A stretch of DNA of 64,000 bases. Origin: Enoplosus armatus. Taxonomy: Eukaryota; Chordata; Actinopteri; Centrarchiformes; Enoplosidae. The translations under genes and the position numbers were made by a program. Within the stretch, counting starts at the first letter, position 1. Every line of letters starts with the position of its first letter. Location of the stretch: contig NC_092181.1 in assembly GCF_043641665.1 (NCBI RefSeq), forward strand, positions 14,045,963 to 14,109,962, given 5' to 3'. This document shows positions 35,360 through 47,664 of the stretch, piece after piece. Below the pieces are notes generated by a model. The model searched no databases and was not told where the DNA came from. It saw nothing but the letters and a program-made list of their open reading frames with translations.

Positions 35360-37100
35360 TTAAAGGACACTGAGTGTGTGTTTTTGTTCCCATGCTTGCA
35401 GCCACTAGGTTTTACAGCAGGAAGTGACACTCCATCAAAAGGTGGGAGGCAGCATTGTTTACATGAACACTTGGTCCTTGTGGACTGAGCATGATTCTCA
35501 GACCAACTTGCTTTGTTGCTCTTTTATATGGAATATACAGTAATACAGCAATTAAAGTATACATGTTTGGTTATATGCAAAACCTCCAGTTATTACTCAA
35601 TGAGCCGTGCGAGAGGGAAATTAAATACAACGCAAGTTTGCGTTTAAAAGGGAATGGACAGAATATTTCCACCAAAGCTTGATCACACAGATATGACCAG
35701 ATTAACTTGGTTGGGGGCTCTGAGACAAGAATGAGCTGCTGTGCCCCTTCTATTAACCCCCACTGTGCGATGTGTACAGTATTCCTTTGCTGGAACACTA
35801 CATAGCCCTTGGGTTACTGTGTGGTAATTTGATTAAACCCATTAATTTAGGATTATGCACTGTGTAAGCACACTATCAGAAGAAATGACATGGAGTCTTT
35901 CTTCAAGGAGAGGCTTCAAGATCAGGTAATAAAGCAAGACCTGCCGTAGAAGAAGTTAGGTTTTTCCCCTAAATAAAATTACAATTAATCAAATTACCAC
36001 AAACCACTTGACACACAGTGAACCTGGGGCTTGTGGTGCCCTGGTTGGTAATCCAGCCACATATACAGATTCAACTTTAATGTATTTATAGTGCAGATCA
36101 AGCAAAGAGTGCACATTTTACATCTTTAAAATATATATGTAGCCCCTGAAGGCTACAACTAACAGCTGGTTATCTTGGCATAGAGATTGTAAACAGGGAA
36201 ACTGCTAGCCTGTGTCTGTCTGAAGGTAAAAAAAAAAAAGAAATCCAATCCACGTACCAGCACTTTAACACAATAACGAGTTGTGGTTTATGAGATAGGC
36301 AAGCAGTGCTGACTTTAGGAAATCACTGCTCCCAGCCAAGAAAATGGCTCAACTTGTAAGAATTGAACAAACAAGACACAACATGCTAATTAGTGAGCTG
36401 GGACAAAAGCAGGCTAGCTGTTTCCCCCTGTTTCCAGTCTTTATGCTAAGCTAAGCTAACCAGTTGTATTGATTTTCTCAACTAACTCGGTAAGAAAGCA
36501 GATTAAAATATTTCTCTAAATGTTGAACTATTGCTTTGAGGTAACTATGTCAAGTAGAAATCAGTTGAATTGAATGTTTAATATGAGGGACCATAACAGA
36601 GAAAACATGATTTTATTTAATCTAGGAACAGTTAAATAACCAGCATGTAAAGTGTACATGTACATCAGAAGTGTGTGTGTGCGGGGTGCTAACCCATTTA
36701 AAGCCATGCAAGTCTGCAAGGGAGAATTTTAAAACCAGCTTTAGCTTGTCGTGTAATTTGCTCCAGCAAATTGCCTTTGAAGTGTTTGCCTCTCATGGTA
36801 GCCTTTGACCACTGGGTGTCATCCAAGCAATAAAAATGCCAGAGGAACATAAGGTACTCCATGCTGCATGACTCACAGCTGGGCTTGTGTGAAGACCTTG
36901 GCCTGTGTGTCGGTTGTGTAATGAGTTAGGAATGAAATCTCGTGGAGCTGGACTTGGGTGGTAAGCCCACCCTCTGCTGTCCTGCCATGTAACGTGTGTG
37001 ACCACCATTAAACTCCGCTTTAATTAAGTATATTTTGAAAGTGTGCGCCATTTGATTATGGAGCGAAAAGGAGCACTTCATGTAAAGGTTTGCTGCGTAC
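35360..37100. repeat. Intergenic region with family C repeat
   Basis: Between the egg-coat gene and rbfox2. A family C copy runs from about 36150 to 36545 (gagattgtaaacagggaaac; tgtttccagtctttatgcta). The rest shows no gene I can support. A CA tract at 37145-37172 marks the start of the rbfox2 promoter region. Confidence 0.6.
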
Positions 37101-37172
37101 TGTAAAGAGCATGGCAGTCTCTCTGGGCTATAAGACCCCCCTCTCACACACACACACACACACACACACACC

Positions 37173-38332
37173 TCCCCTCGGTGAAATGTATGGAAGCACT
37201 GCGGCATACTGCGTGTGTTTGCAGGCTGCATGGCTGCCTGGCTCCAGCGTTCACACGGAGAGCGGAAGATAGGAGGAGGGGAAGGACTACACCAAGAGAG
37301 CAGGAGGAGGAGGGAGGGGGGGCAATTTCCTCTCTGTAACGCACACGCTACAAGATCACACCGGGAAAACGGAGAGAGGAAAGAAAAAATAATAGGCGAG
37401 AGAGAGAAGGAAACACCGCAGCCAGTCTGTCCGTCCGTTGGTTGTTGTTTTTTTTTTTTACGCGAGAGAGAAATCGTCTTTTCTTTTTAACGCAGACTTG
37501 CGGACTAACATGGGGGGAAGAGAGCGCTCCTGACGAGGATTGACTTTCAGTGAACCTCTTGCTCTGTGGTAGTCTGCGGCTAATATAGACAGGGAGGAGG
37601 AGGAGGAGGAGGAGAGAAAAAAAAGGCGACAGGGAAGACATGTTGAGGGCTTTTTCGTCTTGAGGTTGCGGTAGGATGTTGTGCTTTTAAAACAGACGTG
37701 GCTCTCGTGGAGAAGAAAACCAAAAAGAGGGCAAATGGAAATTGGGCGGTAGGCTATGCTCAGGAGCCATTGTTTTTAATCGGCGTTTATTTAATTGGTT
37801 TGTTATGATCTGAAATAACGTAGGCCTCTTAGGCAGCCCCGCAGTAAATAAATACACGGTCAGCAAACAGGGGGCTACATAGCTGGAAATTAACCCGACA
37901 AGCCTGCTTACATTTCAGGGGACATTATTTTGATTTGAGCCGCTGTGTTTTGTTGTAAGGTATAAGCAGTGTTTATGAGCTGTTTGTTTTTAAAGCCAAA
38001 CGCGGTGCTTAGATTATATTTCTGAAAGCATTTTCAGATACATCAACTCTTCAGGAGGGGGGGGGGGTCATACAAAGGCCCGGTGGAAAACACAGTAAAG
38101 GCTACTTGGAAGCATTAAAAGATCATTTTTTTTACTGCATAGAAACATCGTCCACAGGCTGGCTGTAAGCACAAAGGTGCACACGAGTAGGTAGGTCTAT
38201 TCGCCCCTCCACCAGTTTAGCTGAAGACAGGGGACAAAAGAAGATTTTTAAATGTTAATGTCGACCGACGTTGCATCCATCATGCTGCCTGTGTCCCGGG
38301 GTCTCATGGACCGGGATAGAGAGCTGGACACC
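37173..38332 (+). promoter_or_regulatory. rbfox2 upstream promoter and 5' leader
   Basis: A GA-rich, partly G-rich stretch leads up to the rbfox2 start codon. It includes an 11-base G run (38057-38067), several ggaggagg tracts and a possible TATA-like gctataagacc at 37125. No transcription start is visible. An in-frame ATG at 38252 would add 27 residues, while the ATG at 38333 sits in the strong context gacaccATGGcc and aligns with the known mammalian start. Confidence 0.5.
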
Positions 38333-41306
38333 ATGGCCGGGGTGCATCCCAACGCGGGCGGCGCTCCTGCAGTTGTCCGGGGCATGAAGCGCGGAGACCC
38401 GGAGCCCGACGGTCAGACAGCGGCGGCTCTGGTGGACTCGGCCGGGGCGGAGTGCAAGCGTCCCCGGATCGACGGCACAGGAGGGATCGGCGAGGTTGGT
38501 CAGGTGAGGAGGGGGCTCTTTTGTCTAAATACAGTAATGCAGGCACGACACAAGCGTGGTGCAAGGGTCTCTTGATGTTTTGCGTGCACGGTGACAATAA
38601 TTATAATATTTATAAATGCTCAGTTATTATATTGTGGTGGCATTTGTAAGCTGTTCACTTGTCTAAGCCACTAAGCCACTGTTGTAGATACAGTAGCTGC
38701 AGTTGTAGCTGCAGCAGAAGGGCCCCCAGTGGCCCACCATAGACTCTGACCAGTCCATTACCAGCACTACAGGAAATACCACCACATTTCACAACGGCAA
38801 ATGACTCTACATGCTGTTAATTCAGTTTTAAGAGGGGATTGCAATAGTAAGAACGTAATCCATTGTGTTCATGGACCGTTAAGCAGCTACAGTATAGCGT
38901 TGTAGCTGCTTTATTGCAGCTCAGACATTTCCTTTAAGGTTTAAGGAAGACTTGCAAAAAGTCCAATTTGTATTAACTCAATCCAATATGTTCACTGGGT
39001 TGTTGCATTGCTCCTCAGACATCCTGTTGCTTCCAAACTCCCTAAAGAGTATCTTCAGTTTCATGAATATCCCTAGTGCCCACACAGAGTCCCAGCAGAG
39101 ACTGGCAGATGTAAACAAAGTTGACCTTTTATTATGCAAAAAAGAAAAACCTCTGCCATGTGGCATCGTGGTGTGGGCAACATTTGGTTTTGGATGGAAA
39201 TTGTCTGTGTTTGCTTGTGTGATCTTTGAGGGGGGAGGGCGAGCAGGAGGGTGTGTTTGAGGTAAACAAAAGCCTCCAATTTTATTGGGCGGCGGCGGCA
39301 ATCAGCCCAAATGTAATCAATCTAATTACCCTGATCCTCAGACCCCTGTTTTTATCAGCATTACTGCTGCAGTGTTTGGCCTCTCATTCTGTGCTTGGAT
39401 CAGCAAATGTGATAGACCCTCTTGACCTCTTTTCTTTCAGTGTCAGTCAAATCAGTTTGCTGGGTTTTTTGCCCCTCAGTGATCCAAAAATGGTCACATA
39501 TTTCCTAATAGAGCATCACAGGAGGGCAGGAGGATCCTCTGGACATCGTTACGGTGTATTATGTAGGGTGCAGCACTCCATTGGAAGACAGAAAGCTATT
39601 TCTCCGCCACTGAAAGTGCCAGTAATGGAGGTGAAGTGGCCTGTTTGGAAAACTAAATGGCTGGCTTTACATCGTCATGTTGTCCATGAGTGCTGACAGA
39701 CAGGCTTAGGAACGTAATGCACTTAAAAACAGATGTGAGTGGAAGAGTGTGTGTTTGTGTGGGGGAGTGAGAAGCGCAGATCAATAGCTGCAGCCCCTAA
39801 AATGTATTGAACGTGAGCTGGCTGGACAGTCCGGAAATGAGAGTGGGAGAGATGCCCCCCCCCCCCTCCTCCCTCCATCGCCTCCCTCTCTGTTTGGTGC
39901 AGGAACAGATTTGCCCTATCACTGGCAGTAAAGAGGCTTTGTTTCCAGCTAATGGGATCACATCTCATACTGGAGGGGGCATTATAACCACACTGATCCT
40001 GAGATCCTTATCTAAGCAGAGGACTTATACAACACACATGCACAAACGCAAACACATACGTTAGTATGATGAAGATTATAATGTAATAATTTGTTTAGAG
40101 CTGCATCGATCGGTGGAAAAATCATCGGAATTTATTTTCATAATTGAATAATAATTGAAGCCATTTTTCAAGCTTAAATGCCTAAAAATAGCCGTTTCCA
40201 GCTTCTCAAATATAAATATTTCTTGCTTTTCTCTTTTTCATTGTGTATTGAATATCTTCTTGACTGTTGGTTGGACAAAATGAGACATTTGAAGACGTCA
40301 CCTTGGACTTTAAAAAACTGTGATGACCATTTTATAGACTATACGATTAATTGAGAAAATAATTGCAGAATGAATCAATAGTGAAAGTGATTGTTAGTTG
40401 CAGCACTAAATTTGTGTTTCACGGCTCCCAAAATTATATTATACTGGATGTCAATTTATAAGCTCAGCTTTGAGGTTTTAAAAGCTTTTAAAAGGATTCC
40501 TCCATATACACAATTTTTCCACGGTGGTGTGTGCCTCACACACAACAACAAATCACCCTCCGTACCCCAGTGTCTGTATATAAAACCCTGTGACGTATCT
40601 TTATTCCCCGAACCCGCTGACACCATTAATATTCTACAAGCAAATTGGGTTGAGTGACGTTCAATTTTCCTACTTTTTTAAAACGGAGCACTTTTGGCTT
40701 TCAAAGAAATGTCTATAAAAATGCACACAAGCACTTCTGTAAAGCTAATCTTCAGAGGATGGAAAATATTACAGCAAACAGCTCCCTGGCTCTCATAAAG
40801 CACAGCGTCTCCCTTCCTCCATCCCTGATTTTTTTTCTTTTAAAAACCATTTATTGCAGGCAACACGGCAGGAGTTGAACTCTGACCTGTAACTGAAGCC
40901 GACACAATGGGGTGTGGTTGTGGCAAAGAGCAATCCATTTGCACCACTGCAGCCCAATAATGGGATCTTTCCCATTTGGCCATCGACACTGCTGTTTTTC
41001 TCATTAGGGTATGATGTCACCACAATGCGGGGGTGGAAAGGCTCTGTCAAGTCAAATCTGCAAAGTTTTAGCAGAGCAGCAATGCATGTATAAACCAATG
41101 CAGCATGCAGTACATGACTGAATGCTCAGCTAACGGGGGCGAATGAAGCTCGCTGAGTGCATTCACTTCAGCACGAGTTCAAATGTTCACTGCTGCTCAT
41201 AGAAATGATATGCTGGCCTCCTGGTGCTGACCCTGTGCTCGTCCAATAGTATGGATTTTAAATGAATATTAAGTTGCTGAACAGACCACAAGCTGGAGTG
41301 CTCCCA

Positions 41307-41340
<34 letters not shown>

Positions 41341-43151
41341 CAACACAAATTCATTTTGCAGTCCAGTGCTGCACCGGGGGAAGTCCTGCATTTTTCAGGA
41401 TGACGGGGGATTCATAACAACACCCCGCATCTCCAGCCCAGATTTTGGGAAATGTTGAGAGGAGGTTGTCTACTTCAATATCCATCCGGCATGCTGCCGA
41501 GCGGCCCATGTTTTGTTGTCACTGTGCGTAGGAACCGGGGCTCTCTCTAAACCTAATAAGGTCTTGCCTGGGGTGACAGCGCCGAGGACAAATGACTTGA
41601 CTCGGACATTAATGTAGGTGGATCACCCCTCTGTACTTTCATCTCAGCCCTGGCACTGAAATAGAATGAAAACGTCAGCAAGAAAAATGTACTCTTGCTG
41701 CGAGTTGAGAATATTTATTTAGTTCTTGGGCCCCTGTTTTTTTCTGAGATAAATTGCTGGCAGAAGTCTGTTGACTGAATTATGTTTGAGAGAGACCAGC
41801 AGAGAGACCCCTGCATGGTTTTGGTGCTTAAAGTGCAGTTATCCTCACATATCAATTGAGAATCAATCAAGTGATTTATTACTCTAAGTTTTTTTGGTGT
41901 TGATAATATTTATGAATATATTGATTTAGAACTTGTGCTCCAGGCTCTGCATTTATTTGTGTTTTGGCAAAATTATCTTTTTATCACACAGACACGGAAA
42001 AATAAAAATTAAAACATTTTGTATCAGAATTGAAATTAGTTGATGAAAGTCAATCTTCTATGTTGTAATTGATTAATTGTTTAGGTAATTTACAAGCACG
42101 ACTGACAAACATTTGCTTTGTCTAGCTTCTCCAATGTGAAGATTTGCTGCTTTTTTGACGTATATGAAAAGTAAATTAAATATATTTGGGTTTTAACTGT
42201 TAATTAGACAAAAAAGCAAATTTGAAGTCATCACAGTCTTTTGCAATTGTCTAAAATTTCATTGATGAATCAAGAAAATACTCGCAGATTGATAATAATT
42301 ATTAATAGCAGCCATAGACATAATTCACATAGATATGCTTGAGATAATGTAGAAATCTGGTCATTATTACATAGTTTGACCAGGTGTTTTCAGTGCCTGG
42401 TACTCAACAGGTTTGTATAACTGCCTCTTTGATAAACAATTCTTTCATAATGAATTTTAATGAATCACTGCTAAAAAGTCAAAACTGAAGAGCAGCCAAT
42501 TGTTTCTATCAACAGTGGTCCCAAAAGTCCAGTATCAGGCGCCAGTTTCAGCAGAATGATGTTGCGATGAAATGATGATGTCGAGTAATTATGACGGGCA
42601 ATTATGTCGTGCAGTAAATAATTGCATGCAAATTCTAATCTTCTCCAATCAGATGTGAAATAAATTGCAGGATAAAAGTGACTCTCCTTTTTCTCTTGAG
42701 ATGCCGGTCAGTGCAGTGGACGTCAGTTTGATTATGTTGCATGTGATTTGCTAGCTGATACTGCTATATGATTATTATTATTATGATTATTATGCCAGAA
42801 CTGTAGAGCTTCCAAAATCCACTCTTGACTGCAGCCAACACCCCCATGAAAAAGCACGTGTAGGTTTACTGTGGAAAGTCGGATGGATGTGAAGTACATT
42901 GAGGGAAAATAAACTTCAGATCATCTGGCCGACTGTTTGGAGGCTTAGCACATAAGTGCTCAGTGGATGAAATGGATTCACATCCTCCTGAGTGTATGGA
43001 GTGGCCTGCTTTGCAGTGAGGTAGGATGACTCTTCGAGCAGTGAAATGTAGTTCCTCTCCTACTCCTCCTCAGAACAGCAGCAGTCCCAAGGCACGATAG
43101 GAATAGACACGAGTCTTGTGACTAAATTAGACATCACACACACAAAACAAT

Positions 43152-43182
<31 letters not shown>

Positions 43183-45465
43183 CTACCACCACCTGTAGTT
43201 TTTGGAGAAGAGTAGCAGGGTTCATGTGTGAAAGGGATTACTGTCGCCTTGTGAAAAGATGGCGTGAAGGAGGAACTTGGAGCTAACTGAGCTTCTCGTC
43301 CCGCGCTTGTTTTCAGATTTCATTATTACAGGGCCGGTCCTGTTCCCCATCCACCCCCAACCACCCCCTCCCTAAGCTTGTCTCTCCTCACCCCTCCTCC
43401 CCTCTTCGCCATCTGTTGACTTCAAGTCATTTTGTTACTTTCTCCTGATTGCTCACCCGGTCTTCCCCTGCAGTCTCTTGTCTTATTTTAACCTCCCCAC
43501 CCCCCCCCACCCCCCAAAACCACCACCATCACCACCCCCAGACGAGAATCAGCTGTGCTGAACCATGATTAACTATCGCTGCGTTAAGTACAACATCTTT
43601 TTTGTTTCTCATGTGTGTGTTGAGAGTGAGACTGATACACAGCCTCCATGCAGCCCTCCCTCTCTCATTCCTCCCAGTTCCTTAATGAAGTTAAGCACAT
43701 GACTCCGCTCATGTATGAGTCATTGTCTTTGCTCCCTCCATCTCTTTCCTTTTTTTTTTTCTTCTTCTTCTTTGCTGTCCATTTCCCGTTGTATTTCCAG
43801 CTCTGATTCCTCCCTCAGCCTCTCGCAATATGAATTCCAGATGTGTGTGTTTTAGCAACACCTCCCCCTTCACTCTGACACAGCGTACCGCCCCATAAAT
43901 CTTTTTTTGTCTCCTCTCTTCTTCTTTTTTTTTTTTTTTTGGGTTTTGTTTTGATCCTCTGCTGCCTACCTTCAGTGCGTTGAGTTTAGAGTTTGGCCTC
44001 GCTGTAAAATAAGGTTTATACTTTATTCATGTTATTCAAGCCTCTAAGAGGTGATTCATTATTTAGAGCTTCTACCTCCCAAAGCCAGTTCACTAAGTAC
44101 ATTTTTGGCTCTGAGATAGACTCACACAAACTGCATTTTTCGATCTCGAAGACTCTTCCGTCTCCCCCCTCCCCGACCGAGCCTCCTGCATTTGGAAACG
44201 TTGTGCTTGGTTTTAGTGAAAAGGCCCCATGAGGTCCAGAGTTAGATGGCTACAGTATTAATCAGGCGAACTCAAGCTGTGAAGCGCGCAGAGCAAAGTG
44301 TTCCCCTTGGGGACAGAGCAGATGAGGGACATTGGTTCCAGATGAAAGGAAGATCAGGGGGGAAGGACAGAAAGAGGAGGGAGGAGCTGAGTTGTTTTCT
44401 AATCTAGTGATATGAAGCCAGAGATAGGCAAATCTGTTTCCCCCCTTCAAAGCATGTTGTAATTGCTGTGAAAATCTCCCTTTTTAATGGGATATATTAG
44501 CATAAAAGCTGGAACACGGTGTTATGAGTACAAATAAAGTGAGTTACAAACTATTTTAGGGAGTAGGGACGTGATTTCTGTTTAATATTTGGCTCCAAAC
44601 AAAATGAGTTTTCTTTCTAATGCGTCTTGTTTAACTGTAATTACTCACCAGATGTTTGATGTATCCGTCTTTTGCTTCGCGCAGCCAGAACATTGAGAGG
44701 AATGTGTGGGAGATTGCATCAGGGCTCAGGATGCCATTTCACACCAATGGGCTTCATGCTCGCTGACACTCCTGACCTATTTATGATTTAAGAGCCGTGG
44801 TGACACTCGTTCTCTCTGCCCCGTCTTTCATCTCCTGCTCGCATGATCTCACTCGCCCCCGTTATCACGTCTTTACAAGCAGACAAAAGATCCGCTGGGT
44901 GGAAAACTCTGGAGGAGATGGCAGGAGTCTGTCACCGGGGGAGTTAATTTGATTAGGAGTCAGTAACACCACAGATCTGTAGAGTCAAATAACGAGGAGA
45001 TCACAAGAATAAAGTGAGTGAATAAATGAAACGGCATTCCTGAATCTTTGTCTTGTCTTGCTTTGCAAACTACTCACCATTTTTCCCAAAATTCTGCTCT
45101 CTTCTCTTGCAGAACAACGACCCCTTGACCCTTGGTTACCATGGCTACCCGTCTCATAGTCAGGTAAGGACACAATTTCTTCTCACACATGAAAAAAAAT
45201 TCATGTTTTATCATATTCCTTTTGTTTCCTATGTGGATACAGTATTCATATGGCGTTACTATGGCTCAGTGAAGCTCTGTAAACCACAAGGTGGGGGTGT
45301 AGATTATAATTTATCAGTCGTGTAGAAGAAGACTTGCCTCCACACCCTTCACTCTTACACCCTCCCACTACTTTTCTTTCTATTCTCAACAATCAGCAGT
45401 TTTAAAAAGTGAAACATGTCCTCAAACAAACACTAATACACACCCATGTAAACGGAACGGACTGT

Positions 45466-45556
<91 letters not shown>

Positions 45557-47611
45557 CAAGCTGTTTACTCGTGTTTGTATTAGCCTGCTGATTGTGTTAT
45601 TAGACTGTTCAGTTTCTGTGGTTAATCCTTAGATCATCCTCAGTTCATCCACTCATCCTCTCATGCTCTGCCCATAATCCCCTCATCCCTCGCTCCCTGT
45701 GATGCCCAACAACCTCTGGCTGCTTATCTGCACTTTATCTGCCTTAAGCCTTCACTTGTACGCTCTTAATTGCTGCAGTATGAGAGATATTTTTTTTCCC
45801 CCGGCTGCCTGTTTTACTGTTACCAGCGGATATTGCGGAAGCCTGGAAGCCAATTAGCCAGTTTTCATTTCACTGTAAGATGATAAAGCTTTGATGCGTT
45901 TCCTTCTTAATGGTAATGTTCGAGGAAGAATCATAAAGGCGGTGTTACCTTGTGCGAGCAATCTCTTGTTGCGATGTTAAGAAGTCAGTCAAGGGCCACT
46001 TGAGGGATTCAGAAGTGTGAACTGGCCTCTGACCAGGGGAAAAAAAAAGGCAGGGAGGAAGAAAACAATGCTGGGCAGCGGAGGCTCCCACAACACTGAG
46101 GTGCTAAACTGTCAACAGCAGTGTGAGAAGGATGTGATCAAAGCTCTCCTGAAAGGAAGAGCCTGGAGAGCAGTAGAGGCCTGATGTGTGAAGAGAGACA
46201 TGAGCCCTTTTCAGACACGGGATATGAAACTTTGCTGGCTTTATCCATCTGTTAAAGTTTTAATGGCTTTGTTCTGATATGACACGACGTATACGGAAAA
46301 AAGCTGGCAATGATTCTGCAGCATATTTTCTCATGTCCAACAACATCAAAAACAAAACAAATATGACTTTCATTTAGCTCCTATTTGCTTACATGTAAAG
46401 CATTTGGCTGGGTGTTCAAACTGTAAGCAGTCGACAGGATTTCAAGTTGAAACTTGGTTCAAACTGGTTGTATTTTTTTTTGTTTAAAAATTTAAAAAGC
46501 CGGAATGAGATGTGTATTTACTCTCCATGCGTATTTAAACCTTATATCAAACCCTGTTATAGCCAACATGGGAATCACAGGAAACGATGCATCTATTGGA
46601 TGTCGTGCTTAAAGCAAATTGTGTGCGACTTCAGTGTTGACCGTCTTCTCTAGTCTCTTTTAAAATAATGTGACACGCTGAATCCTCTCAGCCTGCGGTT
46701 TGTTTGGCTTTACTGTACAGAGATAAGCAAGTCGTTCTTCTGTTGCATTTCTGATAGAGTAGCTGCCCCAGGCATGTTTTCCTGTCCCAAGTGGTCGATA
46801 CATGTGTCATTTAATGTGTATGGGGGGAAATATCTGGCTCTTTAGCTGCTAAATGTTCCACTATGTTCACCAGCTTGTCGTTAACTTTGTCTGTCTGCTG
46901 TTTGGTGCTGAGCAGGTAGCATACAGTGGGTTTTCAGAGTTTTTTCCCCTGAAAACAGTAAAGTAGAGCTGAGAGTGAACCAAAAGAAAAACCAAAACAA
47001 TAAGCTTAAAGATGCTAAAACACTCCGTAAAGCTGAGGGGGGAATAGTGGAGTGGGGTTTGAGCGTTCCCTTTTACATTACATGTAGTCATTTTACCGAA
47101 TGTAAAAATATTGATTAGTGCAGCTTTGAAGATTAAAACTTTAATGTGAGTTTTCAGACTTGAGCTGTGTCGACAGTGTTGTGAAAATGTTACAAACATG
47201 AGACAAACATGAAATCGGCAGCGCATTTATGTAACAAGGTGTATGTCTGTAAGGGGCTAGAGAGAGAAAGTCTTCACTTCCTCTCCCAGTGGTGCCAGCA
47301 GCCCCAGTTAACTCACCTACATGGAGAAAGAGAACAGAAGAAGAGAGAGAGAGAGAGAGAGAGGAGGGAGGGACTGCGACATGAGAGGGAAGCAGAGGGG
47401 AGGGGAAAGTTTGCAGGTGTGACAGAGGCAGAGAAATAGGAGGGGGGAGGCGTCAGGCTATCTGGGTGAGAGAGGAGGAGAGGAGGAGGACTGGAGAAGA
47501 GAGAAGAGATGAGCAGGCAAGGGCACAGCAGCACAACAGAAGGCTGGGGGTAGAGGGAAAGGAAGGAGCGAGTGGGAGAGGGAAAGAAAAGAGTGAGTGG
47601 GAGACAGAGAG

Positions 47612-47664
<53 letters not shown>

